A stretch of DNA of 64,000 nt from Prauserella marina. Its GTDB lineage: Bacteria; Actinomycetota; Actinomycetes; Mycobacteriales; Pseudonocardiaceae. Location of the stretch: assembly GCF_002240355.1 (NCBI RefSeq), contig NZ_CP016353.1:1-64000 (forward strand). The letters are read 5' to 3'. Position 1 is the stretch's first letter. Every line of letters begins with the position of its first letter. Positions 45,461 to 54,796 of this stretch are shown here, one piece after another. The notes below the pieces were generated by a model. That model ran no database searches, was not told where the DNA came from, and worked only from the letters and a program-made list of their open reading frames with translations. A program made the translations under genes and the position numbers.

Positions 45461-46935
45461 CGCATGTGCCCCCCATCGAGCCCCGGCTGTGGACGCTGAA
45501 CCATCACCGTATGCGCGTCGGCGATGGGCGCTTGCGCGGGTGGCCGGGGCTTGGCGGGCTGTTGCGGGCGGCGAGCGGCGTCGGAAATCCGCAGCAGCAA
45601 CGCGACGAGAATGTAGTTGGCCAGCAGCGACGAACCACCGGCCGACAGGAACGGTGTTGTGACACCGGTCATCGGGATCAGCTTCGTCACACCGCCGACG
45701 ATCACGAACACCTGCATGACGATGGCGAAGGAAAGGCCACCGCCGAGCAGCTTGCCGAAGGTGTCCCGGACGGCAAGCGCGCCGCGCATGCCACGCATCG
45801 CAAGCACAAGGTACAGGACCAGGATCGCGCTGAGGCCGACGAAGCCGAGTTCCTCGCCGAGGGCGGCGCTGATGAAGTCCGTGTTCGACTCGGGCACCGT
45901 GTCCGGCCTTCCCGCGCCGAGCCCGGTTCCGAACATGCCGCCGGTGCCGAGCCCGAACAACCCCTGCGCGATCTGGTAGCCGCCACCGGGGTCGTCGTAG
46001 GTCGCGAGCGGGTCGATCCAGTTCGCGACGCGCTGCTGCACGTGGGTGAAGAGCTGGTAGGCGATGAGGCAGCCGACGAAGAACATGCTCAGGCCGACGA
46101 CGACCCAGATGATGCGTTCGGTGGCGACATAGAGCATCACCAGCACGATTCCGAAGAACAGCAGTGCCGTTCCGAGGTCCTTCTGGAAAACGAGGATGCC
46201 GAGGCACACCACCGCGGCGATGATCATCGGACCGAGGTCGCGTGCCCTCGGCAGCTCGACGTTCAGGATCCGCTTGCCAGCGGTCATGAACAGATCGCGC
46301 TTCGCGACGAGGAACGACGCGAAGAAGATCATCAGCAGAATCTTGGCGAACTCACCTGGCTGGATGGAGAAACCAGGAAGCTTCAGCCACACCTTCGCGC
46401 CGTTGACCTCGGACAACGAACTCGGCAGCAACGCGGGAAGCGCCAGCGCCACGATGCCGATGAGCCCGAACGTGTACGCGTACCTGGTCAGCGTGCGGTG
46501 ATCGCGAATGATGATCAGCACGGCGAGGAACAGCACGAGTGCCACGACCGTGAACAGCACCTGCCTCGGCGCGTTCGACGTGGCCTCGTCGTTGATCGCG
46601 AGCTGAGCGAGATCGATCCGGTAGATCATCACCAGGCCGAGCCCGTTGAGCAGCGCGACGCACGGCAGGATCAGCGGATCCGCGTACGGCGCCCACTTGC
46701 GGACAGCGAGGTGGGCGACGGAAAGGATCGAGAGGTAGGCGAGGCCGTACCACACGACCGACCAGGAAAGTTCCTGTTCCTGATTGGCTTGGACGAGCAC
46801 GAACGCGAACGTGACGATGCCGGTCGCGAACGCGAGCAGCCACAGTTCGGTGCCCCGTCGAGTGGGCAGTTCGCGCGGCGGATTTGTCGTGTACTGCTGA
46901 CCAGCCGCCCCAGGAGATGCTGCGGGCTGCGCCAT
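45457..46935 (-). CDS. rodA: SEDS peptidoglycan glycosyltransferase (FtsW/RodA)
   Basis: 492 aa with ten or so membrane spans. Family signatures: KLPGFSIQPGEFAKILLMIF, the large loop with QIAQGLFGLGTGGMFGTGLG, and GVTTPFLSAGGSSLLANYIL near the end. Polymerises lipid II beside PbpA. Commonly named rodA or ftsW-like in this cluster; the true FtsW gene would be with ftsZ elsewhere. A Pro/Gln-rich C-terminal tail extends about 50 residues beyond the last span. Confidence 0.95.
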   Translation of the reverse strand: MAQPAASPGAAGQQYTTNPPRELPTRRGTELWLLAFATGIVTFAFVLVQANQEQELSWSVVWYGLAYLSILSVAHLAVRKWAPYADPLILPCVALLNGLGLVMIYRIDLAQLAINDEATSNAPRQVLFTVVALVLFLAVLIIIRDHRTLTRYAYTFGLIGIVALALPALLPSSLSEVNGAKVWLKLPGFSIQPGEFAKILLMIFFASFLVAKRDLFMTAGKRILNVELPRARDLGPMIIAAVVCLGILVFQKDLGTALLFFGIVLVMLYVATERIIWVVVGLSMFFVGCLIAYQLFTHVQQRVANWIDPLATYDDPGGGYQIAQGLFGLGTGGMFGTGLGAGRPDTVPESNTDFISAALGEELGFVGLSAILVLYLVLAMRGMRGALAVRDTFGKLLGGGLSFAIVMQVFVIVGGVTKLIPMTGVTTPFLSAGGSSLLANYILVALLLRISDAARRPQQPAKPRPPAQAPIADAHTVMVQRPQPGLDGGHMR

Positions 46936-48317
46936 CAGTTACCGCCTGGGCTGGGTGCCGGACGGCAGTCCACCCCCGGCTGCTGGTCCTGCTGGGCAGG
47001 CGTGGACGGCCTCGGCGGCTCCTCAGTCCTGCTGCCCTGGCCGATACCGCCGACGAGGCCACCGCCCTGCGGCTGCCCCTCGTCGCAGATCTCCAGCATG
47101 TTGTTGCGGCGCAACGTGTCGATGTAGTCGCGTGCTTCGGTGAGTCCGTCGCGCTTGACGCCGTTGCGGACCGCGACCCGCGCGTCCTGCTGTAGATCCT
47201 GCAACCGGAGCGCCTCGCACAAGGTCGCCTCCGGTGGGCACGAGCCCTCCGACTGCCGGTGCAGGTCGACACCGAGGATGCTGCCGGGAACGCCCTGGAA
47301 GATCACGACTTCCTGGTTGTTGCCGACACCGACGTAGTACTGCCGTAAGACGAAGTAGCGGGTGGCGATCGCGGCGGCTGCGAGAAGAATCAGTGCCAGG
47401 CCGAAGGCCACCAGCAGACGGATCCGCTTACGGCGCTTCGCTTTTGGGTCGGGTGGCGGCTCCGTCTGATCGTGCTGTTGCGGAGGCGGTGAAGGCGGAG
47501 CGGTGAGCGCCCTCGCCCTCGCGGCGGGGGAGTCGCCCTGATGGCCCTCGTCGCTGCCGTCTCCTGCCGCGCCACCGACGATGGGGGCGTCATCGCCGTA
47601 ATCGACGTCGACGACATCGGCGATGACGACGGTCACGTTGTCCGTGCCGCCGCCCTTGAGGGCCAGTTCGATCATGCGGTCCGCGCATTCCTGCGGGTCC
47701 GGGATCTGCATGGCCTCGGCGAGCGTCTCGTTGCTGACCATGCCGGAGAGGCCGTCGGAACAGAGCAGGTAACGATCACCGGCGCGTGCTTCGCGCACGG
47801 TGAAACTCGGCTCGACCTCGTGACCGGTGAGTGCCTTGAGCAGCAACGAACGCTGTGGGTGGGTCGCGGCCTCGTCCTCGGTGATGCGGCCCTGCTCAAG
47901 CAGCTCGTTGACGAAGCTGTCGTCGCGCGTGATCTGCGAGAACTGCCCATTGCGCAGCAAGTACGCGCGGGAGTCGCCGACATGCACCAACCCGAGCCGC
48001 GAGCCGGAGAACAGCACGGCGGTCAACGTCGTGCCCATGCCGTCGAGGTCGGGGTCGTTGGCGACGAGTTCGGAAATGGCCTGGTTTCCCTGCGTCACCG
48101 CATCGCGAAGCTGGGAGACGAGGTCGTCGCCAGGTTCGTCGTCGTCGAGCGGCGCCAGCGAGGCGATGACCACCTTGCTGGCGACCTCGCCGGCGGCGTG
48201 GCCACCCATGCCGTCTGCGAGTGCGAGCAGGCGCGGGCCGGCGTACACCGAGTCCTGGTTGCTCGAACGAACCAGGCCCCGGTCACTGCGGGCCGCGTAG
48301 CGAAGAACGAGAGTCAT
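46935..48317 (-). CDS. pstP: PP2C serine/threonine phosphatase PstP
   Basis: 460 aa. PP2C catalytic domain (residues 1-240): RSDRGLVRSSNQDSVY, metal-binding DGMGGHAAG, LVHVGDSRAYLLRNGQFSQI, SDGLSGMV and the late GGGTDNVTVVIADV. Membrane span at about 300-320 (IRLLVAFGLALILLAAAAIA), then an external domain of unknown fold. Reverses PknA/PknB phosphorylation. One base overlaps rodA. Confidence 0.96.
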   Translation of the reverse strand: MTLVLRYAARSDRGLVRSSNQDSVYAGPRLLALADGMGGHAAGEVASKVVIASLAPLDDDEPGDDLVSQLRDAVTQGNQAISELVANDPDLDGMGTTLTAVLFSGSRLGLVHVGDSRAYLLRNGQFSQITRDDSFVNELLEQGRITEDEAATHPQRSLLLKALTGHEVEPSFTVREARAGDRYLLCSDGLSGMVSNETLAEAMQIPDPQECADRMIELALKGGGTDNVTVVIADVVDVDYGDDAPIVGGAAGDGSDEGHQGDSPAARARALTAPPSPPPQQHDQTEPPPDPKAKRRKRIRLLVAFGLALILLAAAAIATRYFVLRQYYVGVGNNQEVVIFQGVPGSILGVDLHRQSEGSCPPEATLCEALRLQDLQQDARVAVRNGVKRDGLTEARDYIDTLRRNNMLEICDEGQPQGGGLVGGIGQGSRTEEPPRPSTPAQQDQQPGVDCRPAPSPGGN

Positions 48318-48781
48318 GGGCGAAGCTCGATCACCGTCTTGCCTATCCGGATGGGGACGCCGAGCGGGACTCGGAGGGGTGCAGTGACTTTAGCCCGGTC
48401 AAGGTACGTGCCGTTCGTCGAGCCCAAATCTTCCACGTACCACTCGTCACCACGCAAGGAAACACGAGCGTGTCGCGTTGATGCGTAGTCGTCGTCGAGT
48501 ACCAAGGTCGAATCGTCCGCCCTCCCGATCAAGATCGGCCTGCCGTCGAGCGCGATCCGGGTTCCGGCCAGCGCCCCGTGCGTGACCACGAGCTGCCGAG
48601 GAGTCTTGCCCCCGCTACGGGGCTTCTTCTTCTCCTTGTTGCGCCGGAAACTGGGCACGTTGACCCTGAGCCCCGACGCCGCGTACAGGTCTGACCGCAC
48701 CACTCGAAGCGCGGCGAACACGAACAACCAGAGCAGGAGTAGAAAACCTGCTCTGGTCAGTTGAACGACCAGCTCTGGCAC
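48314..48781 (-). CDS. fhaB: FHA-domain protein FhaB (FipA)
   Basis: 155 aa from the GTG at 48781 (PELVVQLTRAGFLLLLWLFV). One N-terminal membrane span and a C-terminal FHA phosphothreonine-binding domain: PILIGRADDSTLVLDDDYAS, TRHARVS, VEDLGSTNGTYLD. FhaB interacts with the divisome in mycobacteria. The frame is open 15 codons farther upstream, but homologues begin near this GTG. Its stop overlaps pstP start (ATGA). Confidence 0.92.
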   Translation of the reverse strand: MPELVVQLTRAGFLLLLWLFVFAALRVVRSDLYAASGLRVNVPSFRRNKEKKKPRSGGKTPRQLVVTHGALAGTRIALDGRPILIGRADDSTLVLDDDYASTRHARVSLRGDEWYVEDLGSTNGTYLDRAKVTAPLRVPLGVPIRIGKTVIELRP

Positions 48782-48950
48782 CTGTTGTGTCAGCTCCCGC
48801 CTTTTCGCGCCCAGCCCGTGACGCACTGCCTTGTTCGTCCACCGGCCAGGGCTCCCACCCTTGTCGTGGACGCGCCACGGGTCCCCCGCATTGCCGTCAT
48901 TATGCGGGACAGCCTTGTGCGGGCTGTGCGGGATGGCCGAAAAGGCCCAT

Positions 48951-50225
48951 TCAGCCTTGCGTGCGGAACACCAGTGACGAATGGCCGACCCTGATCACGT
49001 CGCCGTCAGCGAGCTGCCAGGTCTGCACAGGCGTGCCGTTGACGGTGGTGCCGTTGGTCGAACCGATGTCGGCGAGCGTCGCGCTCTGCCCGTCCCAGGT
49101 GATCTCAAGGTGCCTGCGTGAGACGCCCGTGTCGGGAAGGCGGAAGTCGGCGTCCTGGCCCCTTCCGACGACGTTGCCGCCCTGCTTCAGCGAGTAGTTG
49201 CGGTTGGAGCCGTCGTCCAACTGGAGGCTCGCCGCGAGCTGACGGTTGCCGCCCGGCATTCCGGGAGGCGGACCGCCTGGGCCACCGGGAGCGCCAGGAG
49301 CGCCATAGCCCGGCTGGCCGTAAGGGTCGCCCTGCGGCGGAGGCGGAGGGGGCGGTGCCTGCGCGGGGTAACCACCGGGAGGGCTCGGCGGAGCGTAGCC
49401 ACCCTGGTCGTAGCCGCCGGGCTGGCCGTAACCCTGGTCATATCCGCCGGGTTGTTGGCCGTAGCCCTGGTCGTAGCCGCCGGGCTGGCCGTAACCCTGG
49501 TCGTAACCGCCGGGTTGTTGGCCGTAGCCCTGGTCGTAGCCGCCGGGCTGGCCGTAACCCTGGTCGTAACCGCCGGGTTGTTGGCCGTAGCCCTGGTCGT
49601 AGCCGCCGGGCTGGCCGTAACCCTGGTCATATCCGCCGGGTTGTTGGCCGTAGCCCTGGTCGTAGCCGCCGGGCTGGCCGTAACCCTGGTCGTAACCGCC
49701 GGGTTGGCCCTGTCCGTAGCCGTACTGACCCTGCTGGCCGTACGGATCACCCTGGTCGTATTGGCCGTAGCCGCCGGGCTGGCTCATTGGTCGGTCTCCT
49801 GCGTCGCTGGTTCGTGCTGGCCGTGCCTGACCCCCGGCGCCATGTGCTTTGACGTCGGGATCGACGGTCGAGCGGGTCTTGAACTGTCCAGTATGCAGCG
49901 CCTCATTGCGCTCTAGCGAAACTACGACGTCACCATAGGTGTCCCAGCCGTGCTCGGCGAGGTGCTGTGCGACGGCATCCGCGAGCAGCTCGGTAACTCG
50001 CTGCCCGCCTTCCGCCATCCGATCGTGATCAGCGGCGCCCAAGGACACGATGTAGTGGTTCGGGGCGAGCTTGCGCCCACCCGCGAGCTCACGGACGTTG
50101 TCCTCACTCTCCCGCTCCAGATCCAGCGCCACTTCCTGCGTGACGACGTTGCCACCGAACATCCGCGCGAAGGTGTTGCCCACGAGGCTTTCAAGGCGCC
50201 GATCGAAACGCTGCACGCGGCCCAC
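48951..50225 (-). CDS. fhaA: FHA-domain protein FhaA with repeat linker
   Basis: 424 aa. N-terminal DUF3662 domain ([20 protein letters not shown], residues 1-115), a Gly/Tyr/Gln/Pro linker at about 150-310, and a C-terminal FHA domain ([41 protein letters not shown]). FhaA is a PknB substrate and binds the flippase MviN in mycobacteria. The linker alternates [10 protein letters not shown] and [11 protein letters not shown] units at high DNA identity. Separated from fhaB by a 169-base gap, so probably has its own promoter or heads the operon. Confidence 0.95.
   Translation of the reverse strand: MGRVQRFDRRLESLVGNTFARMFGGNVVTQEVALDLERESEDNVRELAGGRKLAPNHYIVSLGAADHDRMAEGGQRVTELLADAVAQHLAEHGWDTYGDVVVSLERNEALHTGQFKTRSTVDPDVKAHGAGGQARPARTSDAGDRPMSQPGGYGQYDQGDPYGQQGQYGYGQGQPGGYDQGYGQPGGYDQGYGQQPGGYDQGYGQPGGYDQGYGQQPGGYDQGYGQPGGYDQGYGQQPGGYDQGYGQPGGYDQGYGQQPGGYDQGYGQPGGYDQGGYAPPSPPGGYPAQAPPPPPPPQGDPYGQPGYGAPGAPGGPGGPPPGMPGGNRQLAASLQLDDGSNRNYSLKQGGNVVGRGQDADFRLPDTGVSRRHLEITWDGQSATLADIGSTNGTTVNGTPVQTWQLADGDVIRVGHSSLVFRTQG
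49395..49706. repeat. 63-bp tandem repeats within fhaA linker
   Basis: About five nearly identical 63 bp units, each coding 21 residues and divisible into a 30 bp and a 33 bp half ([10 protein letters not shown] / [11 protein letters not shown]). Differences between copies are single bases, for example CATATCC against CGTAACC in alternating copies, so expansion is recent. Reading frame preserved throughout. Confidence 0.95.
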
Positions 50226-50350
50226 CGGACTACCTCCTCCCCTCGCGTTCCCTTCGAATAGATCGTATCTGGGTTTCGACCGTTAAACACCGGGGCCGGT
50301 GAAACCCGTCAAACCAGCCTGCTACGCTGGGCGAGCTGTCGCAGTTGCTC

Positions 50351-50433
50351 GGGCGAGTGGCGGAATGGCAGACGCGCACGGTTCAGGTCCGTGTGTCCGA
50401 AAGGACGTGAGGGTTCAACTCCCTCCTCGCCCA
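50351..50433 (+). tRNA. tRNA-Leu (CAG)
   Basis: 83-base class II tRNA with acceptor GGGCGAG/CTCGCCC, anticodon loop TTCAGGT giving CAG at 50384-50386, variable arm GTGTCCGAAAGGACG and T-arm GGGTTCAACTCCC. Placed beside fhaA exactly as leuT in mycobacteria. Confidence 0.96.
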
Positions 50434-50499
50434 CTCGATCGATTCGTGTCCCCTGTTCGGCGGGCACGCCTTCCCTCCTCGGCGATCTTCGTCGTTTCT

Positions 50500-50520
50500 T
50501 CTGGGGGCGCGGCCCCCAGA
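50500..50520. terminator. GC-rich hairpin after tRNA-Leu
   Basis: Arms TCTGGGGGC (50500-50508) and GCCCCCAGA (50512-50520), then an imperfect CCCCGCCCGGGGGGTTCCCC stretch. Either terminator of the tRNA transcript or a copy of a dispersed GC-rich hairpin element. The rest of 50434-50718 has no gene. Confidence 0.55.
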
Positions 50521-50718
50521 CCCCGCCCGGGGGGTTCCCCGGACCCCCATCCCGGTTCCCCGGCTCGGGCTCCTTCGTCCCCCATGGGGTCAAGCTGGTG
50601 CTCATGGATCGGGTCGGCTGGTGCGGCGTATCTCTCGTTTCCCCGTTGCTTCGTGGCGGCTTTGTTCCACTTCTTCCGGATAGGTTGGCTTCGCAGGTCT
50701 GAGCCGTCGGTTGGAGGA

Positions 50719-51786
50719 ATGGTGGAGCGCAACCTTTCGGCCCGCACGCGGGCTGTCGTCGCGGGGCGCCCCGAAGAAGAGGGACAGCCAACCAACGTGC
50801 CGATCGTCCCGGCGAGCGCGCTCGGTCTCGGCTACGCCAGGGAAGACGGCACCCCGACCTGGGTCGCGCTCGAAGAAGCCGTCGCCGCGCTTGAGGCCGA
50901 AGGGGACAGCGTCTCCGCCACGGCCTTCGCCTCCGGCCTCGCGACTGTCTCCGCCGTCCTCGATCTGCTTCCCGCCGGCGCCGAAATCGCGGTACCGAGT
51001 GACAGCTACGCGGGAACTCGCGGCGTTCTCGATCACGCGGAGCGAATGGGCAGGCTGCGAGTGAGGCGCATCACTCCCGTCGACACTTCCGCGTGGGTTG
51101 CCGCCGCCGCGTCAGTCGACCTGTTCTGGCTCGAATCACCTGCCAACCCGACCCTCGACCTGATCGACATCTCCGCGGTCGTGAAGGCGGCCGCCGCACA
51201 GTCACACAAGCCCAAGGTGGTCGTCGACAACACGTTCGCGACACCGCTCGGTCAACAGCCGTTGGCACTAGGTGCCGACATCGTCGTGCACAGTGCGACC
51301 AAGTTGATCGGAGGACACAGCGATCTGTTGCTGGGCTTGACGGTTACGGCTGACGAGACGCTGGGCGCGCAGTTGCGGGACGCGCGAACGAGAGGTGGCG
51401 CCACGCCAGGCGCGTTGGAGGCGTGGCTGGCACTACGGGGTTTGCGGACGTTGCCGATTCGCTATGCGGAGGCATCTCGTACCGCGGCCGACTTGGCGGC
51501 AAGGCTCGATGTTCACCCCGCGGTAACGAGAGTGCGGTATCCGAAAACCGGCACAATGCTCGCTTTCGAACTCGCTGACGCCGAGAAGGCCGACCGAGTT
51601 TGTTCAGCGCTCACTCTTATCCGTAACGCCACAAGCCTTGGTGGAGTTGAATCCTCCATCGAGCGGCGTGCGCGGTTGGCAGGGGACTCCCATGTACCGG
51701 CCGGTTTATTGCGATTCAGTATCGGACTTGAGGATCCAGAAGACCTTTGGCGCGACCTTGTTGCCGCGCTGGATTCTTTTGCCTGA
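50719..51786 (+). CDS. Cys/Met-metabolism PLP-dependent enzyme (trans-sulfuration type)
   Basis: 355 aa from ATG after GGAGGAATGG. Fold-type I PLP enzyme of the cystathionine gamma-synthase/lyase family: ATAFASGLATVSAVLDLL (substrate/PLP phosphate site), LFWLESPANPTLDLIDI, VVVDNTFATPLGQQPLALGA, and PLP-lysine in VVHSATKLIGGHSDLLLG; C-terminal LRFSIGLEDPEDLWRDLVAA. Shorter than typical (about 380-400). It could be a lyase or synthase; the substrate cannot be decided. Confidence 0.88.
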   Translation: MVERNLSARTRAVVAGRPEEEGQPTNVPIVPASALGLGYAREDGTPTWVALEEAVAALEAEGDSVSATAFASGLATVSAVLDLLPAGAEIAVPSDSYAGTRGVLDHAERMGRLRVRRITPVDTSAWVAAAASVDLFWLESPANPTLDLIDISAVVKAAAAQSHKPKVVVDNTFATPLGQQPLALGADIVVHSATKLIGGHSDLLLGLTVTADETLGAQLRDARTRGGATPGALEAWLALRGLRTLPIRYAEASRTAADLAARLDVHPAVTRVRYPKTGTMLAFELADAEKADRVCSALTLIRNATSLGGVESSIERRARLAGDSHVPAGLLRFSIGLEDPEDLWRDLVAALDSFA

Positions 51787-51860
51787 GAGAAGGCGTTTTT
51801 CCGCAAGATCCTGAGGCTATAGCCCTTTCACGCCGATTTGATCTCCTGTGTATGCTCCGC

Positions 51861-51880
51861 GATCACTGGACAGTGTGATC
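51861..51880. promoter_or_regulatory. Inverted repeat upstream of the thioester surface protein
   Basis: GATCAC (51861-51866) and GTGATC (51875-51880) are perfect inverted arms around TGGACAGT, with inner ACTG/CAGT symmetry. It lies 55 bases before the start codon in the promoter region. Possible operator. Confidence 0.4.
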
Positions 51881-51934
51881 TTCACTCGATCTGGGGAAAC
51901 ATTTAGCACCCTCTAATCAGGGGTTAGGAGAGTC

Positions 51935-53128
51935 ATGCACAGGAGATCGGGCCTTGCCAAGGCCAGCGCGGTTGCGTTCGGTGCATCCGCGGCTTTGTTG
52001 CTCAGCGCGCTTCCCGCTTCCGCTGACGACACAACGGCGCGGTTGGAGACCGGCACCCACACCGACGGTCTTGCGGTGAATGTCGGCCAGGGCCACAACA
52101 GGGAATCGACCACCCTGTTCAACCTCACGGTCGGCGACGGCGACAGCACGCTGCAGGCCTACTGCGTCGAGATCAGCGTCAAGATCGACCCGGAGCGCAG
52201 CCTCTCCGAGACCCCGTGGGACGAGTTCCCGAACCCGGACTCGCCGTTCCACGAGAATCGGGACAAGATCAACTGGGTGCTGCAGCACGGTTACCCCGCG
52301 GTCAACCTCGACGACATCGAGAGCAAGCTCGACGTCGAGTTCAACGACGGTCTGACCGACCGGGAAGCCATCGCCGCGACGCAGGCCGCGGTCTGGCACT
52401 ACAGCGACGGCAAGGACCTTTCGAAGTCCGACCCGACGCCCGGCGCCAGGGACTCCGGCAAGGACGTTCTCGCCGTCTACGAGTACCTGACCGGTGAAGA
52501 GAACACCGGAATCAGCGAGCCGAACCCCGCGCTGTCGGTCAGCCCCGAATCCGTTTCCGGCAAGGCCGGCGAGCGCCTCGGCCCGTTCACGGTCTCGACG
52601 ACCGGTTCGGTCGACGAGATCGTCAGTGAGCTTCCCGAGGGCGTCACGATCACCGACGCCGAAGGCAACGTGCTCGATGCGGCCGCCGTCAAGGACGGCT
52701 CGGAGATCTACGTCGACGTCCCCGAGGACGCCGAGGAAGGCTCCGGTGCCTTCAAGCTCAACGGTACCGCGCACGTCGACACCGGTCGGCTCTTCGTCAG
52801 CGAGGGCTACGACAAGAAGCCCGCGCAGTCCCTGATCGTCGCGGCTTCGGACAAGCACAAGCTGAGCACGGGTGCGAACGTCGACTGGAAGGCCGCGCCG
52901 CAGGAGACCACGCCGCCGGAGGAGACCACGACGACTCCCGCTCCTTCGACCACCCCGAGCGAGACGGCTCCTGCTCCCACCACGGACGCCCCGGTGTCCC
53001 CGCAGGCCAACTCGGGTGACCTCGCCGAGACCGGTGTCTCGATCATGACGCCGATCCTCATCGGTGCCGCCCTCGTGGCCGCCGGTGTCGGTGCGCTGCT
53101 GTTGCAGCGTCGTCGCAAGAGCGCCTGA
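51935..53128 (+). CDS. Cys-Gln thioester-domain cell-wall surface protein
   Basis: 397 aa with GGTTAGGAGAGTC upstream. Signal peptide to about residue 30 (ASAALLLSALPASA). Residues about 40-190 form a TQXA thioester domain: Cys77 (LQAYCVEI) and Gln150 (AATQAAVWHYSDG) are the expected bond-forming pair, which can attach covalently to host or surface amines. A Thr/Pro-rich stalk (316-350) is followed by sorting signal DLAETG, a hydrophobic span and RRRK tail, typical of a class E sortase substrate (LAXTG). Transcribed alone and followed by a strong terminator. Confidence 0.93.
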   Translation: MHRRSGLAKASAVAFGASAALLLSALPASADDTTARLETGTHTDGLAVNVGQGHNRESTTLFNLTVGDGDSTLQAYCVEISVKIDPERSLSETPWDEFPNPDSPFHENRDKINWVLQHGYPAVNLDDIESKLDVEFNDGLTDREAIAATQAAVWHYSDGKDLSKSDPTPGARDSGKDVLAVYEYLTGEENTGISEPNPALSVSPESVSGKAGERLGPFTVSTTGSVDEIVSELPEGVTITDAEGNVLDAAAVKDGSEIYVDVPEDAEEGSGAFKLNGTAHVDTGRLFVSEGYDKKPAQSLIVAASDKHKLSTGANVDWKAAPQETTPPEETTTTPAPSTTPSETAPAPTTDAPVSPQANSGDLAETGVSIMTPILIGAALVAAGVGALLLQRRRKSA

Positions 53129-53169
53129 TCCAGCGGACAGTCACATAACCGCATAGCGATATAGCGACA

Positions 53170-53213
53170 AAAGGCCATCGCGGCTCGCGGGACAGCGAGC
53201 CGCGATGGCCTTT
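53170..53213 (+). terminator. Strong hairpin terminator
   Basis: Perfect 19 bp arms at 53170-53188 (beginning AAAGGCCATCGCGG) and 53195-53213 (ending GATGGCCTTT) with loop GGGACA. Forty bases after the surface protein stop, ends the transcript before the ABC operon. Confidence 0.95.
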
Positions 53214-53295
53214 CGCTGTGCGGGGCCACCAATTGACCCGCGTGATCGTGGCTGTAAACCTAAGCTACTGATCCGACCGGCAACGCGGAGTTCGC

Positions 53296-54780
53296 ATGAG
53301 AACACGGTGGCTCGCGGCGGTACTCGCCGCGCTGCTCGTCGTTTCCGGCTGCTCGGCGGGATCCACAGCGACGGTCGGTGGCGGAGAATCCACGCTCGCC
53401 GTCGGATTCACGGCGGAACCGCAGAACTTCGACTTCACGACGACCGACGGCGCCGCGATTCCGCAGGCACTGCTGTACAACGTGTACGAAGGGCTCGTGA
53501 AGCTCGACGCGAACGGCGAGATCGTCCCGCTGCTCGCCGAGTCGTGGCAGGTCGGCGACGACCGCACCGACTATGAATTCCAATTGCGGCAAGGCGTCCG
53601 GTTTTCCGACGGCGCCGAGTTCACCGCCGACGACGTGAAGTTCTCCATCGAGCGCGTGCGTACCGAATGGACCATCTCGCTCGCTTCGGCGATGGACGTC
53701 GTCGAGCGAGTGGACGTACTCGATCCGTACCGCGTGCGCGTCGTGCTCAGCAGGCCGAGCAACTCCTGGTTGTTCGCGATGACCAGCAGGGTCGGGGCGA
53801 TGTTCAGCAGGACCGGCGTCGCCGATCTCGCCAACCATCCTGTCGGCACCGGGCCGTACCAGGTGACCAATCGCCGAAGAGGAGATTCCATCGTCCTGTC
53901 GAGCAGGCAGGACTACTGGGGTGGCGAGCGGGCGTATCGCACGGTCGTGCTCAAGTACTACGACGACGCGACCGCGCTCAACAACGCCTTGCTGAGTAAC
54001 GGCATCGACGTCATCTCGGGCGTCACGGCCCCGGACTCGGTGCCTCAGTTCGAGGCCGACACCCGGTTCGACGTCATCCAGGGCACGACGAACAGCGAGG
54101 TCGTGCTCGCCTTCAACAACCGCACACCCGCGCTCTCCGACAAGCGTGTGCGCCAGGCATTGAGCTATGCGATCGACAAGAAAGCGTTGCTGGCGACGGC
54201 CTGGGCCGGCAGAGGGACCCTCATCGGCAGCATGGTCCCGCCGACCGATCCGTGGTACGAGGACCTTTCCGGCGCGTACCCGTACAACCCGGCGAGGGCA
54301 CGGCAATTGCTCGCCGATGCGGGAAAGCAGGACCTCGATCTGCGGCTTCGGGTCCCCAATCTGCCCTATGCCGTCTCGGCCGCACAGGTGGTGGCCTCCG
54401 ACTTGAACAAGGTCGGCGTCACGGTGCGCATCGAACCACTCGATTTCCCTGCCGTATGGCTACAACAGGTGTTCACCGACCACGACTACGACCTCTCGAT
54501 CATCCAGCACGTCGAGGGAAGGGACATCACGACGTTCGGCGACCCCGACTACTACTGGGGCTATGACAGCGAACGGGTGCGCGAACTGCTCGCCGACGCC
54601 GACACCGGTTCTCCACAGCGGCAGGTCGAGGACATGAAGGCGGTCGCGAGAACACTCAGCGACGACGCCGCGGCGGACTGGCTGTTCCTCTTCCCGAACA
54701 TCATCGTCACGAAGAAGGACGTCACCGGGTTCGTGCGCAACCAGGTCAGCGAATCCTTCGACCTGACGGGGCTGAAATGA
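53296..54780 (+). CDS. ABC transporter solute-binding lipoprotein (family 5, peptide/nickel type)
   Basis: 494 aa. Lipoprotein signal with Cys19 (LVVSGCSAG). Family 5 features: FDFTTTDGAAIPQALLYNVY, EGLVKLDANGEIVPLLAESW, LRQGVRFSDGAEFTADDVKF and QALSYAIDKKALLATAWAG. Binds a peptide-like or other polar ligand outside the cell and delivers it to the permease pair. First gene of a five-gene operon with the next four in order permease-permease-ATPase-ATPase. Confidence 0.93.
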   Translation: MRTRWLAAVLAALLVVSGCSAGSTATVGGGESTLAVGFTAEPQNFDFTTTDGAAIPQALLYNVYEGLVKLDANGEIVPLLAESWQVGDDRTDYEFQLRQGVRFSDGAEFTADDVKFSIERVRTEWTISLASAMDVVERVDVLDPYRVRVVLSRPSNSWLFAMTSRVGAMFSRTGVADLANHPVGTGPYQVTNRRRGDSIVLSSRQDYWGGERAYRTVVLKYYDDATALNNALLSNGIDVISGVTAPDSVPQFEADTRFDVIQGTTNSEVVLAFNNRTPALSDKRVRQALSYAIDKKALLATAWAGRGTLIGSMVPPTDPWYEDLSGAYPYNPARARQLLADAGKQDLDLRLRVPNLPYAVSAAQVVASDLNKVGVTVRIEPLDFPAVWLQQVFTDHDYDLSIIQHVEGRDITTFGDPDYYWGYDSERVRELLADADTGSPQRQVEDMKAVARTLSDDAAADWLFLFPNIIVTKKDVTGFVRNQVSESFDLTGLK

Positions 54781-54796
54781 GCGGACACCGGCCGCC

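Noticed and set aside
45448-47127. 559-codon + strand frame opposite rodA
   Set aside because: Shadow of the SEDS protein and neighbours; no ribosome site or domain.
49395-49706. CRISPR-like array
   Set aside because: Units are contiguous with no unique spacers and stay in frame in fhaA.
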